64,000 nt of DNA, from the NCBI GenBank assembly GCA_944336975.1, contig CALVLH010000007.1:19428-83427 (forward strand), read 5' to 3'. The notes below the pieces were generated by a model that saw nothing but the letters and a program-made list of their open reading frames with translations, had not been told where the DNA came from and made no database searches. A program made the position numbers and the translations under genes. Positions 27,499 through 37,264 of the stretch are shown here, piece after piece. The stretch is from an uncultured Clostridia bacterium. Its GTDB lineage: Bacteria; Bacillota; Clostridia; Christensenellales; Borkfalkiaceae. How positions within the stretch are numbered: position 1 is the stretch's first letter; each line of letters opens with the position of its first letter.

Positions 27499-28956
27499 TT
27501 ATTTGTTTTTCCAGATGACGTCGGAGTACATGAGATCTTTCTTGAACTGATTGATCTCCGTGTGTTCGTCGATGACGACGACTTCGATGCCCCACATATT
27601 GCCGAGGTCGACCATATCCTGCACGGAAAGCTGCGAGGAAACGACGGTGTGAGGTGCGCCGCCCGCATAGCGCCATGCGGCCACTAGTTCCGCGGAGCTG
27701 GCCGTATACTTCCACATCAGACCGCCGACGGGAAGGTTGGGCATCTTCTTGGGATATTTGATAAGCTCGATCTTCTGCACGATGAGGCGCATGCGATCGC
27801 CCATATCGATCATGGACACCGCGACCGCTTCGGGAGCGGAAATGCCCTCAAACACGAGACGCGCGGGATCGCTCTTGCCGCCGATGCCGAGCGGGTGCAC
27901 CTGAATTTCGGGTTTGGTCGCCGCGAACTGAGGAGAAACTTCGAGCATGTGCGCGCCGAGGCAAAGCCCGTCTTTGAGATCGTAGGTGTAGTCCTCCATC
28001 AGACCGGTGCCCTTCTGTCCTGCCATATACTGCATGACCGCGCCGAGCGCCGCGATCTTCCAGTCGCCTTCCGCGCCGAAGCCGTAGCCCTTGCTCTGCA
28101 AGTCCTGAATGGCAAGTCCGGGAAGCTGATTGAGCCCCTTCAATGCGCCGAAGTGATCGACGATACCGATATAGCCGCCCTTATCCTTGCAGAACTTGTC
28201 GATCGCGATCTCATACTTCGCCTGCTCGCGGACGACGTCCACGCGGTCGGTGCCCATGGTATATTTCTTGGCATATTCCGCCATGAGCGCGTCCACTTCC
28301 TTTTCGGTGACCTTCTCGACGTACTCGACGAGATCGCCCACGGGATAGTAGTCTACTTCCCAGCCGAAGCCGATGTGCGCTTCTACCTTGTCGCCTTCGG
28401 TGACTGCGACGTTGCGCATGTTGTCCGAGAAACGGCAGACTTTGACCGTCTTGGAGAACGCGTAGCCCGCCGCGACTTTACACCAAGCCGCGAGCTCTTT
28501 GAGCGCCGCTTCATCCTTATAGTATCCGACGATGACCTTGTTGTCCATTCTCAGACGGGAAACGATATAGCCGAATTCTCTGTCGCCGTGCGCCGCCTGA
28601 TTTTCGTTCATGAAATCCATGTCGATGGTATCGTAAGGCAGCTTTTCGTTGTACTGCGTCGCGAAATGGCACATGGGTTTCTGCAACATGTGCAGTCCCT
28701 TGATCCACATCTTCGCGGGCGAGAAGGTATGGCACCAGGTGATGATACCGACGCAGTTCTCATCCGCATTGACCTGCTTCACCGCCGCAATGATCTCTTC
28801 CGAGCTCTTGCAGGTGGTGAGATATTTGACGGTGACGGGCATCTTCTCGTTGACGTAATCCGCCATTTCCTTGGAGTGTTGCGCGACGTGCGCGAGGACG
28901 TCGTCTCCGTAAAGCGTCTGGGAACCGGTCAGCCAGTAAACTACTTTTTCTTTCAT
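27499..28956 (-). CDS. araA: L-arabinose isomerase
   Basis: This enzyme converts L-arabinose to L-ribulose, the first catabolic step. It has 485 residues. Family blocks are WLTGSQTLYGDDVL at the N terminus, WCHTFSPAKMWIKGL, CHFATQYNEKLPYDTIDMDF and, near the C terminus, AWRYAGGAPHTVVS, which is next to a metal ligand. The start follows AGAGG. It is the third gene of araB-araD-araA on the minus strand, with a GC-rich intercistronic hairpin (29022-29040) before it. Confidence 0.97.
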   Translation of the reverse strand: MKEKVVYWLTGSQTLYGDDVLAHVAQHSKEMADYVNEKMPVTVKYLTTCKSSEEIIAAVKQVNADENCVGIITWCHTFSPAKMWIKGLHMLQKPMCHFATQYNEKLPYDTIDMDFMNENQAAHGDREFGYIVSRLRMDNKVIVGYYKDEAALKELAAWCKVAAGYAFSKTVKVCRFSDNMRNVAVTEGDKVEAHIGFGWEVDYYPVGDLVEYVEKVTEKEVDALMAEYAKKYTMGTDRVDVVREQAKYEIAIDKFCKDKGGYIGIVDHFGALKGLNQLPGLAIQDLQSKGYGFGAEGDWKIAALGAVMQYMAGQKGTGLMEDYTYDLKDGLCLGAHMLEVSPQFAATKPEIQVHPLGIGGKSDPARLVFEGISAPEAVAVSMIDMGDRMRLIVQKIELIKYPKKMPNLPVGGLMWKYTASSAELVAAWRYAGGAPHTVVSSQLSVQDMVDLGNMWGIEVVVIDEHTEINQFKKDLMYSDVIWKNK

Positions 28957-29046
28957 GATATTACCTCTTTCCTTAATTATAATATGGTTTTTATGTTTGA
29001 AATCGGGCGGGCGCCCGTCCTTCCCCGCCGTCGGCGGGGAGATCGC

Positions 29047-29751
29047 TTATTTCTTTTTTGTCTGTCCGTAATAAGCGTTCTTGCCGTGTTTGCGCATATA
29101 GTGCTTGTCCATCATGAACTGATCGGCGCGGGTGACCTGCGGATTTACCGCTTCGGTGATCGTCGCCATCTTCGCGACCTCTTCAATGACCGTCGCGTTA
29201 TAGACCGCGTTGTCGCCGTCCTTGCCGAACGAGAACACGCCGTGGCTCTTGATGAGCACGCCGGGAACTTCGAGCGGCTTCAAGCCGTCCTGACGGAACT
29301 TTTCGATGATCGCAAGCCCGGTGTTCTTTTCGTATTCCCCTTCGATCTCCTCTTTGGTAAGGGAACGCGCGCAGGGAATGTCGCCGTAGAAATAGTCGGC
29401 GTGCGTGGTGCCGTAGAAGGGAATGCTCCGTCCCGCCTGCGCCCATGCGGTCGCAAAGGTGGAATGGGTGTGCGTGACGCCGCCCACGTCGGGGAACGCC
29501 TTGTAGAACTCGATGTGCGTCGGCGTATCGGATGAGGGGCGAAGATCGCCTTCCACCACTTTGCCGTTGAGGTCGACGACGACCATGTCTTCGGGTTTCA
29601 TGTCGTCATATTCCACGCCCGACGGCTTGATGACGATGAGCCCGCTCTCGCGGTCGATCTCCGACACGTTGCCCCAGGTGAAGAGCACGAGCTTGTTCTT
29701 CACGAGATCGAGGTTGGCTTTGAGTACCTTTTCCTTTAATTTTTCCAGCAT
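29047..29751 (-). CDS. araD: L-ribulose-5-phosphate 4-epimerase
   Basis: This zinc enzyme converts L-ribulose-5-phosphate to D-xylulose-5-phosphate, linking arabinose to the pentose phosphate pathway. It has 234 residues. The class II aldolase/epimerase fold shows [21 protein letters not shown], the zinc histidines in [16 protein letters not shown] and a later SHGVFSFG. It starts 31 bases after araB. Together with araB and araA it gives a complete arabinose route. Confidence 0.97.
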   Translation of the reverse strand: MLEKLKEKVLKANLDLVKNKLVLFTWGNVSEIDRESGLIVIKPSGVEYDDMKPEDMVVVDLNGKVVEGDLRPSSDTPTHIEFYKAFPDVGGVTHTHSTFATAWAQAGRSIPFYGTTHADYFYGDIPCARSLTKEEIEGEYEKNTGLAIIEKFRQDGLKPLEVPGVLIKSHGVFSFGKDGDNAVYNATVIEEVAKMATITEAVNPQVTRADQFMMDKHYMRKHGKNAYYGQTKKK

Positions 29752-29782
29752 AATTTATTTCTCCACTCCTTATGGTTTTCCC

Positions 29783-31381
29783 TTATTTCATGGAAACGAC
29801 CGCCTGACGGACGATGGGAAGTCCTTCGACATAGCGCTTTGCAAATTCGTCGAAGCCCTTGACGTCTTCGGGATCGGGCGCCAGCGTGACGCCTTCCTGT
29901 CCCGCAAACACCTTGTTCGCGAGGTAGTCTTCGAGGCTCTCGTCCTTGTCCTTGGTGATGACGTAATTCGCGAGGATCGCGATGCCCCATGCGCCGCCCT
30001 CGCCCGCCGTCTTCATGACGGTGACGGGCGCGTTGATCGCCGCCGCGAGATAGCTCTGCCCCACGCGTTCCGTCTTGAACAGTCCGCCGTGTCCCGTGAT
30101 CGCGTCCAGCTTGACGCCTTCCTCTTTGAGCATGATGTCGCATCCGACTTTGAGCGCGCCGAGCGACGCGAACAGATGCGCGCGCATGACGTTCGCGAGC
30201 GTAAATTTGCTCTCGGACGTACGCACGAAGAGCGGTCTGCCCTTGTCCACCTGCGTGATGTGTTCGTTGGAGACGTAGTTATACGCCAGAAGTCCGCCGC
30301 AATCTTTGTCGCCCTTTTCCGATTCGAAATAGAGCATATCGTAGAGCGCGGGCTTGGAGATCTCCACGCCTGCGAGTTTGGCGAATTCGCCGAACAGCCC
30401 CACCCAGCCGTTGATGTCGGAGGTGCAGTTGTTGCAGTGGACCATGCCGACGAGATCGCCCACGGGCGTCGTCACGAGGTCGATCTCGGGATACGCCTTG
30501 GACAGTTCCTTTTCCAGCACGATCATCGCGAACACTGACGTTCCCGCGGAAACGTTGCCCGTGCGCTGCTTGACGCTGTTGGTCGCGACCATACCCGTGC
30601 CCGCGTCCCCTTCGGGAGGACAGAGCGGGATGCCCGCTTTGAGGTTTCCCGACGGATCGAGCAGCTTCGCGCCCTCTTCCGTCAGTCTGCCCGCCTCTTC
30701 GCCCGCGACGAGGATCTCGGGAAGAATGTCCTCGATCTTGAAGGGAAGATGCTTGTCCGCGACCAGGTCGTTGAACTGTTTGAGCATGGTCGCGTTGTAT
30801 TTTTTGGTCTTGATGTCGATCGGGAACATCCCCGACGCCTCGCCGATGCCGATGACCTTTTTTCCCGTCAGCATCCAGTGGACATAGCCTTCGAGCGTGG
30901 TCTGGAACGCGATCTTATCGACGTGCTCCTCTCCGTTGAGGATCGCCTGATACAGGTGCGCGACCGACCAACGCGCGGGAATATGATAGTTGAGCAGCTC
31001 GGTGAGTTTTTCCGCCGCGGGCGCCGCGTTGTTGTTGCGCCAGGTGCGGAAGGGAACGAGCAGCTTTCCGTCGCGGTCGAATACCATGTATCCGTGCATC
31101 ATCGCGGAGAAGCCGATCGCGCCGATCGTGGTGAGCGTCACGCCGTATTTCGCCTTGACGTCCGCCGCCATCTTGCGATAGCAATCCTGCAACCCCGTGT
31201 GAATGTCATCGAGCGTATACGTCCAGATCCCGTTGTCGTGACGGTTCTCCCAGTCGTGGCTGCCCGAAGCGATGGGAAGGTTGTTCTCGTCCACGAGGAT
31301 CGCCTTGATCCGCGTAGAGCCGAACTCGATGCCGAGCGCGGTCTTACCGCTCTCGATCATTTTCTTCACTTTTGAATCCAT
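29783..31381 (-). CDS. araB: Ribulokinase-type FGGY carbohydrate kinase
   Basis: This kinase phosphorylates L-ribulose with ATP. From ATG 31381 it has 532 residues, the length of the Bacteroides/Clostridia AraB type, not the E. coli type. The FGGY fold is seen in [53 protein letters not shown] and [11 protein letters not shown]. The start is fixed by an AAGGGGTGG ribosome site; a longer in-frame reading starts upstream of it. The gene order araB-araD-araA leaves ribulokinase as the clear reading, although xylulokinase-like activity is possible by family alone. Confidence 0.92.
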   Translation of the reverse strand: MDSKVKKMIESGKTALGIEFGSTRIKAILVDENNLPIASGSHDWENRHDNGIWTYTLDDIHTGLQDCYRKMAADVKAKYGVTLTTIGAIGFSAMMHGYMVFDRDGKLLVPFRTWRNNNAAPAAEKLTELLNYHIPARWSVAHLYQAILNGEEHVDKIAFQTTLEGYVHWMLTGKKVIGIGEASGMFPIDIKTKKYNATMLKQFNDLVADKHLPFKIEDILPEILVAGEEAGRLTEEGAKLLDPSGNLKAGIPLCPPEGDAGTGMVATNSVKQRTGNVSAGTSVFAMIVLEKELSKAYPEIDLVTTPVGDLVGMVHCNNCTSDINGWVGLFGEFAKLAGVEISKPALYDMLYFESEKGDKDCGGLLAYNYVSNEHITQVDKGRPLFVRTSESKFTLANVMRAHLFASLGALKVGCDIMLKEEGVKLDAITGHGGLFKTERVGQSYLAAAINAPVTVMKTAGEGGAWGIAILANYVITKDKDESLEDYLANKVFAGQEGVTLAPDPEDVKGFDEFAKRYVEGLPIVRQAVVSMK

Positions 31382-31421
31382 AAATCCACCCCTTGTTTGT
31401 TTTATACACAAGTACATCAAT

Positions 31422-31450
31422 ATTATAAAGAAAAACAGAGGAAATTGCAA
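31422..31450 (-). promoter_or_regulatory. Promoter of araBDA
   Basis: On the minus strand TTGCAA (31445-31450), 17 bases, then TATAAT (31422-31427). The ~35-base leader contains ATGTACTTGTGTAT, which partly resembles an AraR half-site arrangement in a repressor position. No araR gene is in the window, so this is only suggestive. Confidence 0.75.
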
Positions 31451-31553
31451 TACCTACGGTGAAAATATTTATAAATTTTTTTTCTTTTTCGCCATTCCCG
31501 CCGACGGCCGCGCCGCCGCCGTACAGCTGCCGCCGTCTTTCCCGCGGAGCACG

Positions 31554-31583
31554 AAAAAAGAGGCGCCTGCGCGCCTCTTTTTT
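31554..31583. terminator. Bidirectional terminator after spoIVA
   Basis: A 13-bp stem with AAAAAAGAGGCGC and its complement (31554-31566, 31571-31583) and a CTGC loop begins 1 base after the spoIVA stop. It has a T run on either strand. Confidence 0.88.
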
Positions 31584-31584
31584 C

Positions 31585-33051
31585 TTAAAGCAAGATACAG
31601 ATCACGCCGCCCTTGCCCTCGTTGACGATGCGCGTGAGCGTCCTGCGCATCTTTTTCTGCACCGTTTCCGCCATGGAGCGGTTCTTGACGTACAATTCCT
31701 CGCCCAGCATCTCCCTGAGCGTCCTTCCGAACATATTCGTATTCCAGGCGCGTTCGGGCTGCGTCTGCAACTGCTGCGAAAGCTCCCTGACGAACGCCTC
31801 GCTCTGTTCCTCGTTGCCCAGCGTGGGGCGCACCTGCCCGTTGACGTCCACGCGGATGATATGATAGCTCGGTGCGTCCGCTTTGAGATCCACGCCGAAC
31901 TGTCCGCCCATCTTCACCACGCGCGGATCGGCGAGATTCATCTCCCCGCCGTCGGGCGAGACGATGCCGTATCCGTACGCCTGCGCGTCGGCAAACGCCT
32001 GACGCACCCTCTCGTACAGTTTTTTTGCCTCCGAAAGGGACGAGACGTAGCTCATGAGCGCAAAATCGTCTGCGATCTCCTCGCCGCACTGCTCGGAGAG
32101 CACCTCGTAGAACACCCCCTCCCGCGCTTCCACGCGGCAGGACACCTTCCCCGTGGCGAGGTCGGGCGTCACGCTCACGGGCGGAAGCAGTTTCCCGCTG
32201 TCCGCGAACAGCGCGTCCAGAAGCGCGCAATCGCTCATTTTGGAGATCTTCGGCGCGACCGAACGCACTCCCGCGAGCAATTCGGCGACGAGCGGCGTAT
32301 CCGCGTCCAACGCGCGCATCCAATCGGGAATGTCAATGTCGACGGAAACGACGGGGAACTCGAAGAGCACCCTGCCGAGCACCTCGGCAAGTTCTTCCGC
32401 CGTCGCCTCTTCCGCGTTGAGCGCGACGACGGGCGCACCGTATTTTTCTTCCAACGCCGCGCAGAGTCCTTCCGCCTCCGACGGGCGGCGGCAGTTCATC
32501 AGGATGAGATAGGGCTTGCCGATCTCGGAAAGCTCCTGCGCCGCCTTTTTCTCCCCTTCTTCATAAGCGGAACGGGGAAGATCGGTGACGGAGCCGTCCG
32601 TCGTCACCAGGATGCCGATGGTCGAATGCTCGCGGATGACGCGGCGCGTCCCCTCTTCCGCGGCGCGGTCAAAGGGCATGGGAGATTCCGACCACGGCGT
32701 TTTGACCAGGCGGGGTTTTCCGTCCTCTTCGAACCCGTTCGCGCCTTCCGCGGGAAAGCCCACGCAGTCGATAAGTCTCACGCGCGCCTCCGCGCCGCGC
32801 ACTTCGATCTTCGCCGCCTCGTCGGGCACGAATTTGGGTTCGGTCGTCATTACCGTCTTTCCCGCCGCGGACTGCGGAAGCTCGTCGACCATCCTCGTCT
32901 TGCCCGCGCCCGAAACATAGGGAATGACCACCTGTTCCATAAAGCGCTTGATGAACGTGGATTTTCCCGTGCGGACGGGCCCCACCACGCCGATGTAAAT
33001 TTCTCCGCCCGTGCGGGCGGCGATGTCCTCGTAGACGTCGTAATTTTCCAT
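31585..33051 (-). CDS. spoIVA: Stage IV sporulation protein A (spore coat basement ATPase)
   Basis: SpoIVA is a TRAFAC-type ATPase that polymerises on the forespore surface to anchor the spore coat; it marks the organism as an endospore former. From ATG 33051 it has 488 residues, near the Bacillus length. The start ENYDVYEDIAARTGGEIYIG matches the family, Walker A is GPVRTGKS (24-31) and the C terminus ends in GVICILL, needed for assembly in known homologues. A TTG two codons earlier is possible, but GGAGG is 10 bases before this ATG. It has an 86-base gap from the HEAT-like gene and so may have its own sporulation promoter. Confidence 0.96.
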   Translation of the reverse strand: MENYDVYEDIAARTGGEIYIGVVGPVRTGKSTFIKRFMEQVVIPYVSGAGKTRMVDELPQSAAGKTVMTTEPKFVPDEAAKIEVRGAEARVRLIDCVGFPAEGANGFEEDGKPRLVKTPWSESPMPFDRAAEEGTRRVIREHSTIGILVTTDGSVTDLPRSAYEEGEKKAAQELSEIGKPYLILMNCRRPSEAEGLCAALEEKYGAPVVALNAEEATAEELAEVLGRVLFEFPVVSVDIDIPDWMRALDADTPLVAELLAGVRSVAPKISKMSDCALLDALFADSGKLLPPVSVTPDLATGKVSCRVEAREGVFYEVLSEQCGEEIADDFALMSYVSSLSEAKKLYERVRQAFADAQAYGYGIVSPDGGEMNLADPRVVKMGGQFGVDLKADAPSYHIIRVDVNGQVRPTLGNEEQSEAFVRELSQQLQTQPERAWNTNMFGRTLREMLGEELYVKNRSMAETVQKKMRRTLTRIVNEGKGGVICILL

Positions 33052-33136
33052 AAACAAAAAGCCTCCGCCGCAAATACTTTGCTTGAATACTATATGGCGA
33101 AGGCTGTTCGATTATGCGGTTTTTCTGAAAATAGGC

Positions 33137-33973
33137 TCAGGCGTCCGTCTTAGGCGGCTCGGAAAAATCGGGCGTCATCTGCGATTGCTCCATCACCTCG
33201 CGGTAATAGGGATCGTCCGAAAAGTCGCGCGTTTCGGTATATTCGCCGCCGAGCGCCTCGATGGCGTATTTGAGCTCCTGAAATTCGACGTAATTGATGT
33301 CCTCGCGCGCGATGGTATCCAGCAGGACGGGCAGAGCGCGCGCGTCGCCGTATGCGGCGAGGTAGCTCGCGTGCATGGGGATTTCATCGGGCGCGGTGCG
33401 GAACTCTTTGATCAATACGTCGAACACGCGGTCGTCTTTCTGACTGCAACGGGAAAGGATCTCCAGCATGTATTCGGGCGCGATCCCCTTTCCGTACAGT
33501 TCGAGCGCCTTTTCCTTTGCGGGATCGGCATTGGATTTGATCTGATCTGCGACCGTGTCTTTGATCTCTTCGTCGTGATCGCCCGCGATGATGTCGAGAT
33601 AGGCGCCGAACGCTTTGGGGTTTCCGCCCGCCGTGTTCACGGCAAGTGTGAGGAGCTGTTCGTCGTCGCTCGAAAGAAGGCGCAGAAGGCTTTCGGGGCA
33701 GTCGCGCTTTTCCAACTCGCGGCACAGAAAGTCGGAGACGGGCACCGCCTCCTTTACGTGACGGACGAGCGTTTCGGTCAGTTCCTCGTCCGACATCGCG
33801 GCATAATACCCCTTGGGCGTGTTCCCCGCGCTCTTGATGAAGGTGTCCCCGAATTTCGCATACAATTTGGGGATGACCGATTCCCACTGCTTTTCGCTGT
33901 ATTTCCCCTCGTTCGCCTCGATATACTCGGCGAGCTTTTCGTCAAACATTCCGTCAAAGTCGATGAGTTTCAT
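33137..33973 (-). CDS. HEAT-like repeat protein of unknown function
   Basis: I cannot name this 278-residue acidic protein. From about residue 85 it consists of successive helix pairs (CPESLLRLLSSDDEQLLTLA, ALPVLLDTIAREDINYVEFQ) that look like HEAT/Armadillo-type repeats. The N-terminal part resembles the short motif seen with SEC-C-linked proteins (EKQWESVIPKLYAKFGD). The second Met (33973) sits 8 bases after GGAG and is preferred to the first (33979). It follows the TPR gene by 19 bases, and both may form a protein-protein scaffold in the same operon as hslO and spoIVA. Confidence 0.75.
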   Translation of the reverse strand: MKLIDFDGMFDEKLAEYIEANEGKYSEKQWESVIPKLYAKFGDTFIKSAGNTPKGYYAAMSDEELTETLVRHVKEAVPVSDFLCRELEKRDCPESLLRLLSSDDEQLLTLAVNTAGGNPKAFGAYLDIIAGDHDEEIKDTVADQIKSNADPAKEKALELYGKGIAPEYMLEILSRCSQKDDRVFDVLIKEFRTAPDEIPMHASYLAAYGDARALPVLLDTIAREDINYVEFQELKYAIEALGGEYTETRDFSDDPYYREVMEQSQMTPDFSEPPKTDA

Positions 33974-33992
33974 TCGCATTTCTCCTTTTCCC

Positions 33993-35660
33993 TCAGAGGA
34001 TCTGATCGAGGATGTCTTTCACGATCGGCTCTTTTGCGTCGAACAGTTCCGCCATTGCCGAAAGCGTCCGTTCTCCGTCGCGAAGGTGCGCTTCGCGATA
34101 GATCACGCAGGCAAGTTCCGCCGTTTCGTCCATATAATCCCATGCCTCGCGGTCGGCGAGTTCGCGATAGGTCTCTTCCGCCGCCGAACAAAGCTTGCGT
34201 TCGTTCTCTTCGCCGAGCAGTCCGTAGCGGGCATAAGCGAGAGAAAACGCCTTCATGAACGCCTTGTATTTGCGGTTCCCGATCGCGATCTTATGCGTGA
34301 AAAATTCCTTGTAGATATGCCCGAGCACGGTGCCGAAGGAATTTTCCTCGTTGCGAGCGGCGAGCCTTTCCAGAAGCTCGAGTTTCATGCCGTCGTTGCC
34401 CTGAAAATCCAACAGGATGTCGCGCAGGAAGGCGTCGAGGCGGCACTGGTCCGCCACTTTGAGGGCGAGCTCCTGCAATTTCGCGTCCCGCCCGTCCATC
34501 TCGTCGAAGGCGATCCAGAGGAATTCCTCCATGTCGGGCAGTCCCGATACCTGCGCCGCTTCCTCGGGAGACGCCGCAGATACCGCGGAAAGAAAATTCT
34601 TGACCGTCTCATATTCCGCCTGCGGAACGCGGTAATAATAGGTGGTCTCCGCCTTCCTCTCCCCGTCGCGCGCCTCGCGCATCCGCGTGAGATAGTACCG
34701 CGCCACCGCCGCATGCGGGTAGATCGTGCAGAGGCGGTCGAGCGAGTCGATCGCTTCCTCTTCCTTCCCCGTGCGGTATGCCGCCACCGCGTAAAAATAC
34801 AGGATGTTGTTGTCGTAGGGCAGTTTCTCTTTCAGGCGGGAAAGCACTCTGTATGCGTCCTCGTCCATGTCGTTCTCGCAGAGTACGGTCGCGATCTTAT
34901 ACAGCTCGTCCGTCGAATCCGTCTCGATCTGCGCGAGGCGGGCGGCGACGCGGCGGCTCTCCTTTTCCCTGCCCTGTTCGGACAGCACCGCGGAATAGGT
35001 GGACAGCGCCTGCACGTCATCGGGATGTTCTTCGAGCAGTTGCAGGCATTCCTCCTCCGCAAGGCGGCTGTTCCCCTGCAAGAGGGAGCAGACCGCGGAA
35101 AGCCCGCGCGCCGTCGCATAGTTGGGGCTTCCCTTTTCGATGTCGGAAAAGGCGTTCTTCGCTTCCGAGAGCTGTCCCGTTTTCAGAAAGAACACTCCTC
35201 TTTGCACGTCCTCGGCGTCGTCCCGCTCTTCGGGAGGATACACCACGCGCAGGCGGGGCTTCGCCGGCTTGGCGAACATCCGCATGATCTCCAGCTTGCT
35301 CTCGGCGGACATCTCCTCGTCCGTCGTGATGAGTTTGTTATAGTAAAACGCAGACTGCGCTTCGTTGCCCATGTTCATGTAATTGACGGCGAGCCCCTCG
35401 TACCCTTCGGGGAAATCCGCCTCGTTGCAGGTATCGAGGAAGTGGAACCAGGCGTCCACCGCGAGCGCATAAAGCTCCATGCTCTCGTAGATGTCCGCCG
35501 CGAGCACCGCCGCGTCGCAGTTTTTTTCGTACATCCCGTTGCGCTTGTTGAGCATGGTGAGCGCGCCGAAATGATCGCCCGCGTCCAGCCGCCGCGAGGC
35601 GCTTTCCAGGAGAAATTCGTCGCTGAAATCGAGTTTTTGAATTTTATCGTCCTTGCGCAT
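33993..35660 (-). CDS. Tetratricopeptide-repeat protein
   Basis: This 555-residue soluble acidic protein has TPR-like repeats, for example FGALTMLNKRNGMYEKN, QRGVFFLKTGQLSEAKNAF and YFYAVAAYRTGKEEEAID, spread over roughly residues 10-330. A less regular helical C-terminal half follows. It has no signal peptide or catalytic motif. The ATG at 35660 is preferred because the longer in-frame reading lies within hslO, and GGGGAG is placed correctly. It begins 1 base after the hslO stop. TPR proteins organise complexes; partners could be the adjacent HEAT-like protein or Hsp33, but that is inference from position. Confidence 0.82.
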   Translation of the reverse strand: MRKDDKIQKLDFSDEFLLESASRRLDAGDHFGALTMLNKRNGMYEKNCDAAVLAADIYESMELYALAVDAWFHFLDTCNEADFPEGYEGLAVNYMNMGNEAQSAFYYNKLITTDEEMSAESKLEIMRMFAKPAKPRLRVVYPPEERDDAEDVQRGVFFLKTGQLSEAKNAFSDIEKGSPNYATARGLSAVCSLLQGNSRLAEEECLQLLEEHPDDVQALSTYSAVLSEQGREKESRRVAARLAQIETDSTDELYKIATVLCENDMDEDAYRVLSRLKEKLPYDNNILYFYAVAAYRTGKEEEAIDSLDRLCTIYPHAAVARYYLTRMREARDGERKAETTYYYRVPQAEYETVKNFLSAVSAASPEEAAQVSGLPDMEEFLWIAFDEMDGRDAKLQELALKVADQCRLDAFLRDILLDFQGNDGMKLELLERLAARNEENSFGTVLGHIYKEFFTHKIAIGNRKYKAFMKAFSLAYARYGLLGEENERKLCSAAEETYRELADREAWDYMDETAELACVIYREAHLRDGERTLSAMAELFDAKEPIVKDILDQIL

Positions 35661-35661
35661 A

Positions 35662-36540
35662 TCACTCCCCGCCGCAGAACAGCTCCGCGACGTCCTTTTC
35701 GTAGAAATCGTAGTCGGTATTGCAATAGTGGCAATGCACGGAGACCTTTCCGTCCTCGCGCACGATGGTTTCAAGCTCGTCCCTGCCCATGGAGCGGAGA
35801 ATGTCCGCGATCTTTTCCCGCGAACAATGGCAACGGTAGACGATCTCCCGCTCCGTCCAGTCTTCCGCGCCGAAATCGCCGCGCAGGATCCCTTCCGCGC
35901 CCTTTTCCGCGATGAGCGCGCTCACGGCGGAATACTTGGCGATCTCCTCTTCCGCCTTCGAAACGCTCCCTTCGCTCGCCCCGGGAAGCGGTTGCAGGAT
36001 CACCCCGCCCGCACCGACGCATTTCCCTTCGGAAGAGATCTTCACGCCCAGCGCAAACGCCGTCGGGCGCTGTTCGCTGACAAAGAAATAGGAGGAAAAG
36101 TCCTCCGCGATCTCGCCCGAGACGAGTTCGCACGTCCCCACGAACGGCATAGCGCCCTTTTCCTCGCGGATGACGGTGAGCGTGCCGTCTCTGCCCACGC
36201 ACGCGCCCACGTCCAGCTTGCCGTCCGCGCGGGGCGGCAGAGAGACGTCGGGATGTTCGATGAATCCGCGCATCCCCAAAGAAGCGTCGCCCGAAACGCC
36301 GATCTGTCCGCCCGCGCCGCCGCCCTTGATCGTGACGGAAAGCGAATCGTCTTCCCCTTTGAGCCAGCTGCAAAGATAGGCGGACGCGGTCAGCGTCCTG
36401 CCCAGCGCGGCGGCCGCGACGGGGGAAAGGCGGTGGATGCGGATCGCCTCGTTCACGAGCGCGGTCGTATCCAGCACGGCGAGCGAGACTTCGCCGCCGA
36501 AAATGAGCGTTTTACAGATCTTGCTTATGCCCTTCTGCAT
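35662..36540 (-). CDS. hslO: Hsp33 redox-regulated chaperonin
   Basis: Hsp33 is a cytoplasmic holdase activated when oxidation releases zinc from four cysteines. Here these are CHCS near residue 236 and CHYC near 270, in the order CxC then CxxC as in the family. The N-terminal domain (SPVAAAALGRTLTASAYL, GQIGVSGD) is typical. It has 292 residues. It overlaps the methyltransferase gene by 16 bases and is followed by the TPR gene after 1 base. An oxidative-stress chaperone in a probable strict anaerobe suggests exposure to oxygen or hypochlorous acid. Confidence 0.94.
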   Translation of the reverse strand: MQKGISKICKTLIFGGEVSLAVLDTTALVNEAIRIHRLSPVAAAALGRTLTASAYLCSWLKGEDDSLSVTIKGGGAGGQIGVSGDASLGMRGFIEHPDVSLPPRADGKLDVGACVGRDGTLTVIREEKGAMPFVGTCELVSGEIAEDFSSYFFVSEQRPTAFALGVKISSEGKCVGAGGVILQPLPGASEGSVSKAEEEIAKYSAVSALIAEKGAEGILRGDFGAEDWTEREIVYRCHCSREKIADILRSMGRDELETIVREDGKVSVHCHYCNTDYDFYEKDVAELFCGGE

Positions 36541-37256
36541 AGAAAGTTGATCCGGTCGCTTCCCGCTTTCTCCTCGCCGAGATGTCCTTCGACGGCGATC
36601 GGCGCGAACCCCGCCGCGCGCAAAGCGGAAAGGACGTCGTCCTCCTCATGGATATATTGGACGTGCTTTTCGTCCGAACGGACGAACCGCCCGTCCGCCT
36701 GCCGCGCGAACAGCGTCACGTCCATCTCCACGCTTTCCCCGCGTAATTTGCTGAAACACAGATAAGTCACTTCCTCTCTGTCGTCCGCAAAGATATTATC
36801 CCCCACTTTTCCGCGCAATTTTCCCGCCGAGCTGATGTCGAACCAAAAAATTGCGCCTTTTTTCAGACAGTCCGCCACACGGCGGAACGCCTGCGCGAGC
36901 TTTTCCTGCGGGATGTAATTGAAACAATCGTTGGGCGCGAGCGCAAAGTCGTAACGCTCGGGCGTATGCAGTCTGAGGACGTCGGACAGGACGAATTCCG
37001 CCCTCACGCCCGCCTCACGCGCCTTTTTCGCGGCAACGTCCAGCATGGGCGCGGAAATGTCCGTCCCCGTCATGACATAGCCCTCTTTGGCGAGCGCGCG
37101 GCAGAAATATCCGCTCCCGCAGCCCACTTCGAGCCCCTTTTTCCCCGCGCCGAGCGCGGAAAGCCCCCGAATAAAATACTGCGACCATTTCTCATAGTCG
37201 CAGTCGTCATTGAGATATTCAAACCATTCGGCGAGCGAATCGTACGCCTGCGGCAT
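36525..37256 (-). CDS. Class I SAM-dependent methyltransferase
   Basis: This 243-residue protein has the Rossmann methyltransferase motif I LEVGCGSGYF near residue 46, GTDISAPMLDVAAKKA for motif II, and an FALAPNDCFNYIPQEK segment that is typical of small-molecule methyltransferases (Methyltransf_11/25 type). The ATG at 37256 follows GAGGAG; an in-frame Met 12 bases upstream lies inside the preceding gene. It overlaps hslO by 16 bases. The substrate is unknown. Confidence 0.85.
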   Translation of the reverse strand: MPQAYDSLAEWFEYLNDDCDYEKWSQYFIRGLSALGAGKKGLEVGCGSGYFCRALAKEGYVMTGTDISAPMLDVAAKKAREAGVRAEFVLSDVLRLHTPERYDFALAPNDCFNYIPQEKLAQAFRRVADCLKKGAIFWFDISSAGKLRGKVGDNIFADDREEVTYLCFSKLRGESVEMDVTLFARQADGRFVRSDEKHVQYIHEEDDVLSALRAAGFAPIAVEGHLGEEKAGSDRINFLCRRA

Positions 37257-37264
37257 AACACTCC

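Noticed and set aside
31381-31427. AraR operator in the araB leader
   Set aside because: Only a partial half-site resemblance; not enough to list as an operator on its own.
33052-33136. Sporulation sigma-E promoter before spoIVA
   Set aside because: A CATATAG-like -35 is visible on the minus strand but no matching -10 at the right spacing, so I cannot support it.
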